From contig NC_083604.1 of NCBI RefSeq assembly GCF_029168945.1, positions 38,249,686 to 38,313,685 on the forward strand: DNA of 64,000 nucleotides. Reading direction: 5' to 3'. This document shows, one piece after another, positions 1-11,741 of the stretch. The notes below the pieces were generated by a model that saw only the letters and a list, made by a program, of their open reading frames with translations, had not been told where the DNA came from and did no database searches. The translations under genes and the position numbers were made by a program. This stretch comes from Cannabis sativa. Its lineage: Eukaryota > Streptophyta > Magnoliopsida > Rosales > Cannabaceae. Numbering within the stretch: position 1 is the stretch's first letter; the number at the start of each line of letters is the position of its first letter.

Positions 1-662
1 AGGACAGTGCGATAACTGTTGGGAGTTAGCTGAAAGGGCGACACATCATATCGCCTGAGAATGGCTGCGACGAAGGGGTGAAAGGGGATTGATACACCAC
101 ACCTACGGATGGGTATTGAGACTACCACATCCTCCGTGGGAATGATCGCAGGGTTAGTAAATGGAAGGTGCGCTCTCTGAGACGGTTTAGGACGTTGAAA
201 CGCGAGTCGCAGCAAATTCAACCTCACAAAGGTGGTGAAGTCTGATTTGGCAACCCGCGAGATTAAATCCTCGCACGCGAAGGGCTCGTTCAGTTGGGAG
301 TCGTCGACCGAATCTGTCCCACTCCCTTCCGCCTCCTCCTCTTCCCCACCTGACTCGCGGGCTGGAGTCGTCCATTGCTCGTCCATCTCCTCGACCTTGA
401 TGTTAGGAGCATGCCTCGTATGTATAAGGTAGTCGCGTGCCGACACTGTGGACTCGCTGTCCCGGATATCGATGGTCCCAGGTTCTGCGAGTTCCTGCAC
501 CATCCTCTCGATGTCTACAGAAGACATCGGACCTAATTCTGTTTGAGCGGCCTCCATTTCAGAAATGTCCCTAGGGAGAAAACTGTCCCTCTCCTGGTCA
601 GTCTCACCGTCAAATGCATGGCCTCCCGAGCCGAGCTGCTGGCTATCCGATAAATCGCTCAT
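1..662 (-). CDS. Partial antisense ORF (aORF) of element F, N-terminal 220 codons
   Basis: An uninterrupted reading frame runs from an ATG at 660-662 to the left edge of the window, about 220 codons with no stop. The first 130 or so residues are acidic and rich in Glu, Asp and Ser. From about residue 190 it reads FHPFVAAILRRYDVSPFQL, which resembles the start of the plant retrotransposon domain PF04195 (putative gypsy type transposon) found in antisense ORFs of Tat elements. The bases before the ATG on this strand read TATCTTTCAG, a good splice acceptor, so the ATG may open a second exon. The function of these antisense proteins is unknown. The frame is much better preserved than the same gene in element D. 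The C-terminal coiled-coil part would lie to the left of the window. Confidence 0.72.
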   Translation of the reverse strand, partial: MSDLSDSQQLGSGGHAFDGETDQERDSFLPRDISEMEAAQTELGPMSSVDIERMVQELAEPGTIDIRDSESTVSARDYLIHTRHAPNIKVEEMDEQWTTPARESGGEEEEAEGSGTDSVDDSQLNEPFACEDLISRVAKSDFTTFVRLNLLRLAFQRPKPSQRAHLPFTNPAIIPTEDVVVSIPIRRCGVSIPFHPFVAAILRRYDVSPFQLTPNSYRTV

Positions 663-1917
663 CTGAAAGATAGAAGATCTTTTCAGCGTGATGGATGTGT
701 GAAAAATAAAGTAAGTGATCTCACCCGCAGTAGATTATAAAGTCGCACTCGACAGAATGGTCAGCCTCCTTGCGAATACTGACCATCCCATCAATGTGCG
801 AGAAGAGATAAAACTATCTTGGGCAAGTAGTTCACGCATCCTCGGCTAAGCGGTATACCTCCAGAAACGACTGGGAGTTTCCCAGTGACTCAAGGGGTAT
901 GCATTTTCGAGCATAACCCTGAAGTTACTGGGAGACCCCCACCGTTCCGAGACTACCTATCAACCAAAGAGTACGCTCATTTGAATATTAACGCATGTCA
1001 CAAATGGCTGGTTGTATCTCAGTATCTCAAGGGGCATATAACCGCGTATATGGCCATTAGAATACTGTGACACACCCACCATTTGGAATAGCGATTAATA
1101 CCCTCGCGACTCAGCCCGCGACATATAAAAATCCTAAAAGATCTAGCTAACAGTTAAATGGAAATAAATCCTGGTAATGTGCGAGTATTCAAGCTGTTCA
1201 TCTGAACACCCGCGAACATTCAAATTGTTCATCCGAATATCCGCGAGTATTCAAGACGTGAAACCGTGCCTATGAATTGTGTGCGGTTATGTCAGTTTAC
1301 AGGTCATATTCTATGAATGTTGCCCAGGTTTACTTACCTAAAACACATAGCCTCATAAACACCCACTAGCATACATTCCTAAAAAAAGCCTTTAAAATAC
1401 CCAAACCCAGAAAAATAAAGCATATTTTCTCCAAAACAGAAAACGAAAATGCAGTGGTTTGGAAACTGACCTTTAGTTCTGATTTCTGCGATTGCTCTCG
1501 ATCACTTCTGAGATTGAGAATGTTGTGGAAAAATGGTAGAAAATCTGGGAATGGATTTTTCGAAGTGTATGTAATGGAGGGAAGTTAAGAGTAAGAGGGA
1601 AAAATGGGAAATTTGATTCGTATCAAAGCGTTTAAATACCCATATCCCTTATTAATTGGGATTGTGACACGTGGCAGCCGGAATGCCTAAGGTCGCCCAA
1701 TCTAACGGCCAACTATGGCCACGCCTACACGAAAACCGAAGAGTTTTGTGACGTGGCACCATAAAGATAATAAAAACTAATAATTACAGCTGTCATTTTT
1801 CGAAACCCTCGATGGGACAACCAAAAGGTCACCTCCTCGTGACAACCTTTCACCTGTCTCTCGAGTAATAGTTTCCCTCAGTGACCGCTCCTGTCACATC
1901 GCGAAACTAGGGGCATG
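663..1917. other. Untranslated region between the F antisense ORF and the F 3' LTR
   Basis: No supported coding region. It should contain the promoter, leader and first intron of the antisense ORF on the minus strand, and the end of the sense transcript on the plus strand. The last bases (1905-1917) form a purine-rich tract just before the LTR, the expected place of a PPT. A short 61-codon frame at 885-1070 has no recognisable features. Confidence 0.5.
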
Positions 1918-2794
1918 TGTTATAGTGAGATTTCTCTCACCTAGAAACTCGAGACCAGACTCTTATTTAAAGGACACGTGTATTCAGATTTCCAATGAAA
2001 GCTGAAATGTCCATGAGAGACTTCTCGAAGTTTTAGACCTCGCCCAGGATAAAACCAGCGAGATATTGCGAGTGCGACCTAAGTCGCACTGCATAACCGT
2101 AATTCTCATTATGCAGGGTAGATCCAACTCGCGTGTATCAGAAGTGTCCCCTCTATATTTCCGCGAAAACATAGAGACCAACTCTCTAAGATGCCATTTG
2201 GTCCCAACGACCCAATAGCCCTGACAAACCGATATAAATTCGCATGTCCAAGTTCTACCAACTCCAACATGCGATGTCTACAAGGGGCGATTACCTAAGG
2301 GCGCAGACGTTCCAAACGTACTGATGACCCTGCGAGCTCAACAAACGGAACATGAACAGTCAACTCGCAGATGCGGAAGACGCATACGTTGATGAACTTA
2401 GTAACTGTTACACATTTATTGATGTTAACGTTGTTTGGGTTTAATTATTGCAATTCAATATTTAAATAATGGATTAACAATGAATGTAATCCTTGTGTAA
2501 CCGATTGGACACCTGCTTTGTATATAAAGGGGTGATCCACCATGAAAATGGCACCTATGAATCCTTTGCTACAGTGGACTAAGCAGATCACAATCTGACT
2601 GAACCACTATAATTCTTTGTCTTGTTTACATTTTCCAGCCTTGTTGTTTGTTCTTGCATTCCCAGTCGAGTACTCGCCATTCTAGGTCGAATACTCGCAC
2701 TTGTCACTTCCCTGAAAATTCTCTTTTATATTAATTAAATAATACATTTTTGTGTTGTGAAATTCACTCGACAACAGTTAGTTAGGGTGTTACA
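1918..2794 (+). repeat. 3' LTR of element F (877 bp)
   Basis: It begins TGTTATAG after a purine tract and ends GTTACA. It contains a plausible core promoter, TATATAAAG, near 2520. The D element LTR (57583) also begins TGTTAT after a purine tract, which supports the left edge. The second LTR copy is outside the window, so the start is inferred and could be 2 bp earlier, at another TG (1916). Confidence 0.6.
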
Positions 2795-3256
2795 TTAATG
2801 GTACTTCAAGTTGACACCGGGAAGGTTCAACTCTTGGAAGGCTTTCTCCTCGGAACTCCATGCACAATTCTCTTCTTCTTGCCAACTCCCGTTGCATTTA
2901 GAGGACCTGGTCGAACTAAAGCAAAGGCTAGGAGAGCCTCTCTGAGCTTATATCAGTAGATTCAGTAGGGAGGCGATGAAAGTGGCACGGTTAACCGAAG
3001 AAGGGAAATTAACCGTAATACTAGGGTCATCAAGGTTCCCGAAGAGCTTTGGAAGGACATCAAGAAAGATTGACTAGTAGATTCTATGAGTGACTTCCTC
3101 GATCGTGCAGATGGTTTCATCAAGCTTGAAGAGGCCATTCAACGAGCAGAATTCGAGCTTAAACTGAGCCAATTACAAGCTCCCTCAGCTGGAACATCTG
3201 TTTAATGCCCCCAGTACCCAAGAAATTCAAGCTTGGACAGTAAAAGATCTAACAAC
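2795..3256 (+). pseudogene. D gag, middle part (broken)
   Basis: Joined frames read like the gag core domain of Tat elements, for example KWYFKLTPGRFNSWKAFSSE, then EDLVELKQRLGEPL and RFSREAMKVARLTEE, and DFLDRADGFIKLEEAIQRAE near the end. Gag forms the capsid-like particle. Stops interrupt it (TAG in the Leu-Ser-stop-Tyr-Ile-Ser part, TGA near 3072), and the N-terminus is cut off by element F. The gene is interrupted at 3256 by element A and resumes at 32687. Confidence 0.72.
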
Positions 3257-5113
3257 TGTTGGAATTATTTTACCAAGATCTAGATTTACTACCAAGTATG
3301 TTTGATTAACATCCTAATATGAATTCTAAAACAATGAAAATAAACACATAAGAGTTTAAGAAAACCTTACATTGGGTGCAGCGGAATATAATGACTCCTT
3401 CCATTCAGATCTCTAGCCCTTGATTCCTTTCTGTAGCAGAGCATAATCAAGATCTGAATCTGGATCTCTTTCTCTCCTTCTTTGATGCTGATTATCCACA
3501 GTCTTAGACACTACGATTGAGGTACCACTTGATGTGTGTGGGCACTACTCTATCACTCAAGAAATTTTTGAAATTTGAAGAGAAGAAAAGAGAGAGGAAA
3601 GTGGCGGCTCAAGAATTCTCTCTGAAAAGAATGAGATGCAATTGTGTGTTGTTTCCTGAAGCCATTACTTTCTATTTATAGAATGCCCTCAAGGTTTAGG
3701 TTAGAATTGTGTGGCATTAAAATAATAGAAAAATAAAACGGTAAAAGCCTATGCATAGTGGGCGGCCCATATAAGGAAATTGGGCCTCACTTTGCAACTT
3801 TCCCATTTTGTTATTTCTCATTCCCATTTTCTAAAAAATGCCAATTTTCCAATTTAACCATTTAAATGCCAATTCTAATTATTTAATAACTTAAAAATAA
3901 TTATTAAATAATATTGTCATTTAATATATTTATTAATTTAGACATATAAAGTATCTTAATTAATAAATAAACCTAGAATCTCTTTTCTTTACAATTTTGC
4001 CCTTGCTTAGTGAAAATTCATAAAGTAGGCATAGTCTAACTTTCAGAATTATAATTGATTAATTAAAATCAACTAACTGAGTCTTACAAGGAGTATGGTC
4101 TCAACTAGTATGGGGACCATGGGTCTATATAACCGAGCTTCCAATAAGTCGAACTGAATTTACCAAGTAAATTCCCTAACTTATTAATTCCTTATTGAAT
4201 CCACACTTAGAACTTGGAATTGCACTCTCAGTCATATAGAACGCTCTATATGTTCCATGAAATAGACACGTCATTAGTTATCCATTGTTATAATCCTAAT
4301 GTGATCAATGACCCTCTAATAGATGATCTACATTGAAAAGGCACTATGTTACCGTTACACCTTCAATGTATTTTATCCTTAAAACACTTAGCTCCGTATA
4401 AATGATATTTTAGTGAAGTGAAATGAGATCTCCACCATTTATCTCTGTTTAGCCAAGCTCGAAGGATATCATCGTTTCACTTCTAAATTCTTATAGAAGT
4501 TATAGACTCCATATTTATGTTAGCATTCCCACTCAATTATACTATCATGTTCCCAAAATGTACGTATCACCCTGACCCAAAAGTAGGCTTAACTAACAAA
4601 TCAAAGAACATGTATAGTACTCTTGGGATCGAACCTAACCATATCAGGATTAAGATCATTTGATCTAGGATCAACAGGTGATATTATAAATGAATAGATA
4701 TTACGGTAAGTTTTAATATATCTAATCAAAGTTCAATATCGGTCCCTTCCTATGTATATTCCATACATCCGATACTGGTAAACTTTGCCAATGTCCTGAA
4801 AAGGACATAACACTTTTCCAAGGTGTAAGAATACCTATCGCTGATTATACCATGTCAGTCTAAATCTAGTGTTCTGACAAATCAGGGAATAAACTTTCGA
4901 ACATTTAATTAAGATTATATTCCACTGTGCTGACAACACTATAATCATTAACAAATTCATATGTTCTGGACTTAAATAGAATTCATACATTATATGTATA
5001 ATCATGAAATAAATCATGTGAACCATGCAACATAAAATGTTATTTCTGATCTTTATTAATAAGTAAATCTGATTATATTGAAATGGGTTTTATTTAGGGC
5101 ACAAAACCCAACA
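3257..5113 (-). repeat. Element A left LTR (3' LTR in element orientation)
   Basis: 1857 bp. It matches the right LTR at 30827-32681 over its whole length with scattered substitutions and small indels. The edges are set by TG...CA ends, the TSD on the outer side and the PPT on the inner side. Confidence 0.95.
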
Positions 5114-5126
5114 AAATCCCACTTGC
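5114..5126 (-). promoter_or_regulatory. Polypurine tract of element A
   Basis: On the minus strand the sequence is GCAAGTGGGATTT, directly upstream of the 3' LTR. The same tract with GAGTT is present in B and E. It fits the PPT that primes plus-strand DNA synthesis in Copia elements. Confidence 0.8.
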
Positions 5127-8100
5127 TCTAATATAAAACAAAATGTGCATTTCAAATAATCTCAACACCTTGATATACAAATCAAGTGTAGTAGAAGTAA
5201 ACTCATCGTAATAGGATCTGACAGGTTGAATTAACCACAACCTATTCTGCACCATTACTGTTCCTTAATCACAAAATTCTTGATATTGTGAAATTCCTCT
5301 CTATATGTCTACTCTTTTGGGATACTGGATTCTATACCTTTGGCAACTACTTTTGGTTAATCAGTAAATAACACTAGTAGTTAAGACAAGTTGGAACGAT
5401 GCCACAATTGTATAGAACTTTCCTAGGACTGAATAAGTACCTTTCCTGCAACTTTAACATTCAGTCTCTCTCTGGTAGACTAAGAGATTTCAGATAGGTT
5501 TTTACACTTCTCCAAAATCACTACTCCACCCCTAGAGTAATCACCATCTTATCAGCAGACATTCTAGCACAAAGGCAAGTCTCAAAATCTTATGTGGTGT
5601 AGTCCAAGAGTTTTAAACACAACCTTATAGACTAACATATAGTTCCTCTTCTTTACATGATTGTCTTCCAATGTTCTTCTCCTCGATTAATCTGATACTT
5701 ACTCATTACTCCCACTCAACAGCAGGTGTCTGGTCTAAGGCATACTAAAGCATATCTGAGACCTCTCATTGTTGATTTAAGAAATTCTTTCATGGCTTTA
5801 TCTTTTCTGGAATAGTTGAGACTTTTCCTTAGATAAATAAAATCTATGCCTAGAAGTTGTGAAGCTTCTATAGATTGCCATTGGAAAGAAAATGCTTCAG
5901 CATCTTACTAAAGTAAGTTGCTTGCATTAGAGTAAGTAATTACCAGGTATACCCTAAGCCATAGGTTTAAATAAACTCAAACCTATAATACTAGGAACAG
6001 AAAGTTTTGTTAAGTCCATTGAATAGACTTATTAACGAAAATTTTCTTTTATGTCCTTGTAATAGAAAACTTTAAGTTACTCCATGTGAATGGATTAAAC
6101 CATAGTTCTCTTCGCTTTTCTTCTTAGTTTCTTATCTTGACAATCCATTATTTGTTTAAACTCACAATGGATTTTAATCACTAGTGTCTTCCAAGTCATA
6201 AGAAGTGAAGTTCCCTGAAACTCTCCCACTACGACAAGGTACTGTGAATTATGTCTAAGAAAACTAAATGGTATTGACCTCTTCTGTTGTGTCAAGACAA
6301 CAGAGGCAGTGGGATCATCTTGTTAAGAATAAGATGATAGAACACTTTTGGAATCAAGAAAAAATATATCTCCTTTATTTGCTACTTTATTTTCAGACTT
6401 AGTCATTTTCTTAGAAAAGTATTATTTATTTAAACAAACACTTTCTTATCTATTGACTATGGGATGTTCCACCCCTAATTATTTAGAATAGCTAACAAAC
6501 ATGCAAATCATGGTTAACAGTTCTAGCTTTTCTTAAGATTTCGATTAGGTCATCCATGAATCTATTAATGATTTACATTAAGTATACAACCATTGCATCA
6601 TTCTGAAATTATATTACCATAGAAGGATTTAGGCAACGACTAGTAACTAATTATCAGTATGCAAATTGAATTTTTGTGGAGGTAAGTTTGGATATAATTC
6701 AAAAAATCAATTTAATGATCTTTGAATTGCATATCAACTAACTATTTCTCCACCCCTATCAGTTCACAAGATTTTTAACCACTTACCTTAATGGTTTTCA
6801 CCATTGCTAAAAATTCATGAAATTTTTCAAACATTTCAAATTTCTTTTGCTTAAGGTAAAATCTAGAGTGATCGTTTTAAGAATACAACGAAGACTCATA
6901 TCCACCCCTGAATGTACATCCATCTGCGAATGAGATGAACTTAATTTCAGTGGATATAGGCATATTAACTCTTTGCAGATAATGATCTTGTCAAAACACT
7001 ATGAACAAGATACAAATGCCATAGATTTATAAAATATGTGGTTGTATCTTTTTATTACTTAGGTTTAGTTACATCAAAGAGTTCTTAGAATAGTGCAAGT
7101 AGATTCTGGTCACAGAATACTAAACTCATACAGTTTGAATCCATTGATAGAAAATTGTTATGAAACACTTGTGAAAGTGTAACTGTATAATTAGTAATTC
7201 TTTCTTGGACCACCACTACTAATCTAACTCTAAGTCTGATTTGCCCATACAAGTAGGAGATTTCTAAGATTGAGGATTTATATCATTTCGAGAATATAAT
7301 CATGTTCGTCATTTAATTTCTTAAGAGAAAAAATAAAATGACTTTATATGATTTATAGACCATTCATCCAATGATATGTCATTGAGCTAATTCGAAATGA
7401 ATAAGCTAAGAGGAATTAGGATAATTTCGTATTTAAATAAGAATCCAACGATGCTCCGATTAGCGAGAGTCAAAGTAATCTTATTTATACAATCTTCTTG
7501 TTTCATATTGTAAAATACTAGTCTAAGGTGTCATCAATTGATGAACAACTAGATGTTGCATATACAATATTTATCTTTCCAGATCTAACACTATTATGTT
7601 AGTCTAATCGTGAAAATCCATTAGGGATTTATCTCATTAGAAAAACAAACCAAGTTAGACCAACAATGAAGATTCGAAATTAAACTACAATTTAATAACA
7701 GAAAATAACATGGTTGAATATAAATTCATACACAATTCAGAAATTATCAAACATTAAGCAACTAGGAATGACAAGTGAAAATACAAAAACATACAATCCT
7801 AAATAATTTCCAAGATCTTCAACAAACTGATATCAGTGTCCCGTTTAGGCGAGAGTCGGTGATACCATCCATTGAATAGAGTTGTCAGCTCATCTAAAAT
7901 GATAAACATTCTAGCAACCTTTGATTCGATCAAGATTGGAATCCAGCGTTGTCCCGTTTAGGCGAGAGTCAAGGCTATTCTATCTTATGAGCTTCCACCA
8001 TTGTTTCATACTCTTGCAAGTCTTATATAGTCGCCACCATTAGGGTGATCAAAACTATATAAAAAAAACTTACAAAAATACTTAACTTTCGAGATTAAAC

Positions 8101-9101
8101 AGTGCTAACTTGCTAATGAACGTTCCTCCATTAGGGATGATTACTCACTAAAACAATAGCTATGTAAAACCAACAATGGAGATCGAATATCCTAATAATA
8201 ATAAAGCTCATTATTTAATGAAAGTTGTATTTTCTTCTGAAACTTATTTTAATTTATTTATTTTAAATATATATATTTATTTAATTAAAATTTCCAATTT
8301 AGAATGAAAAATTCTAAATATAAATTTTAATGTAATATTTATAAATTATACTTAGATGGATATGAAAATAACGTGAATTATTTCCATCTTAGTAATAATT
8401 TCCATAAATATTTAGAAAAATATGCAATTTAAGTTGTTTCAAAATTAATTTACAACTCAAATTTAATTTTCTATAAATATATATTGTATTTCGAAAAAAA
8501 AATAAAGTGTATAAGAATACTACTTTCGAAAATGCTTTAAAATAAAATAAAAATAAATCCTGGAAAAATTATCTTAATTTAATGTTGGCCCAAAATTAAT
8601 TAATAAAATTAATTTACAACAAAAAATATAATTTTTCCTATTTAAGTAAATATTCAAGAAAAAAATTCAAATATTTAAGTATCATGATTAAGAATCAACT
8701 TAAATATTAATTTTCTATTTAATTAAATACAATAGAAAAATACTTCAAGCAACACAGATAATATCTATCTAGACTTTCATTGACTAATTAATTTAATTTC
8801 TAATTATAATATATTTTAGTTCATTTATTTTAATTAATCATTAAATGAAAAAATTATTGATTTAAGTTGGTCCAAAATTAAAATATATAATTTTCAACTT
8901 TAATCTATTTTTTAAATAAAATTCGAAATTTCTGCATTAAAGAAATGCAATTTCCAAATTTTGGGAAAAGATTAATAAAATAAAATAAAATATATTTTGA
9001 AAATTATTCAGATTTAAGTTATTCTAAATTAAGATTTTAAACTTAAGATAATTTTCAACTTTAATTAAATGACATGAAAAATAACAATATTTAAGTATCA
9101 T
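5127..9101 (-). other. Element A interior, 3' half: decayed pol relics and part of the leader
   Basis: No intact coding region in almost 4 kb. Apart from the pol relic at 5664-5790, stretches alignable by eye to element B (15063-19000) are non-coding. A 66-codon minus-strand frame at 6095-6295 is open here but is not kept in B. Two copies of the motif GTCCCGTTTAGGCGAGAGTC lie at 7838-7857 and 7951-7970. From about 8200 the sequence is very AT-rich with long A/T runs. Confidence 0.75.
5664..5790 (-). pseudogene. Copia pol relic (RT to RNase H connection) in element A
   Basis: On the minus strand the sequence reads RGLRYALVCLRPDTCC, a stop, then VGVMSKYQINRGEEHW. This matches the well-known Copia stretch YAM.CTRPDI..AVG..SRYQSNPG.EHW just upstream of RNase H. 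The stop falls at the same codon as in B and E. Only about 40 codons are recognisable, so the element encodes no working polymerase. Confidence 0.75.
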
Positions 9102-11460
9102 TGTAAAGACCGCTTAGTTTAATTTGGAAATTAGCAGTTAATCATGATTAATTATGAAAATTATTTATAGCTATTTAAATAATTATTATACTGTTATTAT
9201 TGAATTCAGAGATGCATTTTTATGTCATGTAGTAGTTTTCATAATTTTGCATTCCGGTGCCCGGTATTTTGGAACTCCGTGTTTGGCTCAGTAAAATCAC
9301 AACTTTGTATGTTAGTAGTTTGGGACGGTTTATTAGACATTGGGAATGTCGGGAATGGCCGGGAATTTAGAATTTCCCAAAAATACCCCTTTAGTGTTAT
9401 TTATGTTATTTTAGTGTGGAGGGGCAAAATGGTCTTTTTGCCCCAATGATATTTTGTCCTTTAGTGGGCTTTATTTAATTGAATTAAGTGTTATTCTATT
9501 TAATTGTTGGCCGAAATAAAGAGTAGGACTTTGCATGTTTTTTCATTTTATTCAAAAATTCAAAAGTTAGAAAAATAGAATTTTCCAAAGCTCTCTCTTT
9601 TCCTCTCTCTCTCTCGGCTGGTTGTGTGTGTGCTAAGGGCTGGATTTCCTTTGATTTTCAAGCTGTTTTTGGGTGATTCTAAGCTCTTGGTAAGCCTTGA
9701 AACTTGCTCTTTAGTTTTCTTAGTTTTCAAGAAAAAAATGAAAATGGTTGCATGTCCAATTTTGATGTTGTTGCTGCTGTAGTTTTAGGTTGTTTTCTGT
9801 GTTTTTTCTATGCTTGAATTGAATGGAATTGAGTAGGTTTCATGCATGCTAGTTACTTGGTTCAAGTTTGTGAAATTTTGTTCAAAAGCTATGATTTTCA
9901 AAGAAATGTGTTCAATCTGTTAATTGCTTGCTGTAGATGATTGCTGTTGTTTTCAGAGGTTATTTTATGCTTGATTAAGTAGACTTGAGCTAGTTTGGAT
10001 GCATGATATCTAGGTTTAATCAAGTTTGAGTTTAGAACTCAAAGCTTGAAGCTTTAATGGTGATTTTTGATTATGTGCATTCTGGGTGGATTTGATGCTT
10101 TAGAAATGTTCTAGGGGATGTATACAACAGGTCTGGAAGTTTTGGTTTGGTTTGGAGTTGATTTGAGCATTGTATGAATTTTTGAAGTTCTGCCTGGGAG
10201 GAACCGGAATTCCGGTTGTGTCGGAATTCCGGATGGGGTTCTGAAATTTTCCAGAACCGGAATTCCGGTTGGGCAACCGGTCTACCGGTTGGGGAAAAAT
10301 TCAGGAACCCTAGTTTTCCTCGATTTTATGTTTTTGGGGTATTGCATGCTTTTTATCGATAGGGAAACTTTTAGTTCCTAGTTTGAGTCCCCGGGAAGTG
10401 ATTTAGTGTATCATTTATAGTGTTGTGATTTTTATGGTTTAGGCGCCTGTAATCCGCCGCGCAGAAAGTTCCAGTCAGGTTGACCGGCACACCTGAATTC
10501 AGAATCCAGGTAAGATTAGTATAACAGTATGCATATGTAGATTACATGTTTAGCGTGCATGTAGGAAGCCTGTTAGATTACATTAGATATGTATGTTGGC
10601 TTCGAGCCATCCAACCGTGTCACGTCGGTACAGGCTGGACTATGACAAGCAGCCGGAGTATGACCGGTTCGACCGATTAGGCTGACACTGTATCACGTCG
10701 ACAGTGCCGGAGTATGACCAAGAATGGAGTATGACCTGAAGACCGATCAGCCGATACTTAGGTTGGTGGTTCCGTACTATTGACGTATCACGTCGGTACA
10801 AGCCGGAGTATGACCAAGAATGAGTATGACCGGCTCGACCGATCAGCCGATACCGTAAGACATCGGTACAGCCGGAGTATGACCGACGGCGGAGTATGAC
10901 CGGTTCGACCGATCAGGCTGTTACTTGTCAATAGTACCGTCCCTATGAACGTTCAGAACTCAGTACCGTGTTGGACACGGCAGTTAGGGGGACTCAGTAT
11001 CGTGTTGGACACGGCAGTTAGGGTTATGATAAGGGGTATGGGCGTCTGATCATAACCGGGATTTATGTATGAGTATTATTATGCTTTTCTTACTGAGTCT
11101 GTCGACTCACAATGCTATGTTTATGTGTAGGTAAAGGCAAGGCTAGAGCTGATGGACCGTGAGCGAGCCGGTGAAGATTGTACATGTCGGGGCGGTTAGG
11201 CCTGGAGCGTACGATCCTCGGGACAGCAAGGCTATTTTTGTAACTAGTCGCTAGGCGACAATTATTTTGTATGAATAGTAAACTTTTGTAAATGATTTCG
11301 TAATTGGGATCCCGAGTCTTTTGTATAAATATTTTATAAGTTTAATTAAAAAGCAAAAATTTTAAGTAATCACGTTTTCCATAAACCTCGTTGATTAGCA
11401 ACGAGCTGCACAGCATGTTTAAAAATCACGTAATACGCCTATGTTAGTTAAAGTGTTACA
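9102..11460 (+). repeat. Element C 5' LTR (2359 bp)
   Basis: It is bounded by the TSD ATCAT on the left and the PBS on the right. It holds palindrome-rich CCGGAATTCC boxes near 10200-10300, imperfect tandem repeats at 10600-10930, and a region from 11090 (ACTGAGTCTGTCGACTCAC, then GTAGGTAAAGG) that is also kept in the two related LTRs. A 75-codon frame at 9222-9449 recurs at 26544-26771 only because the LTRs are copies. Confidence 0.95.
10600..10930 (+). repeat. Tandem repeats in the element C 5' LTR
   Basis: Units of roughly 73 bp built from CACGTCGGTACAGGCTGGA, GTATGACC, CAGCCGGAGTATGACCGG and TTCGACCGAT are repeated about four times, the second and third being separated by a short spacer (GGTTGGTGGTTCCGTACTATT). 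This copy is more degenerate than the one in the 3' LTR. Confidence 0.85.
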
Positions 11461-11463
11461 ATT

Positions 11464-11476
11464 TGGTATCAGAGCC
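11464..11476 (+). promoter_or_regulatory. Primer-binding site of element C
   Basis: TGGTATCAGAGCC lies 3 bases after the 5' LTR. It is the standard complement to the 3' end of plant initiator methionine tRNA, used to prime minus-strand DNA synthesis. Confidence 0.92.
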
Positions 11477-11741
11477 GCCAGGTTGTCTTCCGAAGATCGT
11501 CACGACATGTACAATCATCATCAGCAGTTAGCTCGTTCCACGGTTCAGTAAGCCTTTATTGCTTTAGTAGTTTATTTATTTATTTATGAATAAGAAAAGC
11601 CTGATAGGAAGCATGTTGGTAGCCTGATAGTAGAATAGGCGCATGTTTCGTTTTTAATTTCCAAATTAAGCGGCATTAGTAAGCTCTCCTTGAATACGAC
11701 CTGATATGCCAACTCTTGGTTTCGCAGGCGGTTCTGACTAG

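Larger units (their letters stand above)
1..2794 (+). mobile_element. Element F: 3' end of a Tat-lineage Ty3/gypsy retrotransposon
   Basis: The segment holds, in order, an antisense ORF on the minus strand, an untranslated stretch, a purine-rich tract (AACTAGGGGCATG, ending at 1917) and an LTR that starts TGTTATAG and ends GTTACA. An antisense ORF between pol and the 3' LTR is known from Tat-lineage elements such as Retand and Grande. The right edge abuts the interior of a different gag (element D), so F seems to have inserted into D gag. The 5' part of F lies outside the window. If this reading is right, the TSD is TTAAT (2795-2799) and should recur at the far left end of F. Confidence 0.7.

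Noticed and set aside
885..1070. A 61-codon frame between the F antisense ORF and its LTR
   Set aside because: Short, without a domain, and in a region expected to be untranslated.
6095..6295. A 66-codon minus-strand frame in element A as a possible small gene
   Set aside because: The matching part of element B is interrupted and the frame has no recognisable domain; it lies among pol relics.
9222..9449. A 75-codon plus-strand frame, repeated at 26544-26771
   Set aside because: It is part of the C LTR pair and is broken in the related solo LTR (34793-37159), so it shows no sign of being a gene.
11464..11476. tRNA-like sequences near the LTRs
   Set aside because: They are primer-binding sites complementary to the end of the initiator Met tRNA; no cloverleaf could be seen.
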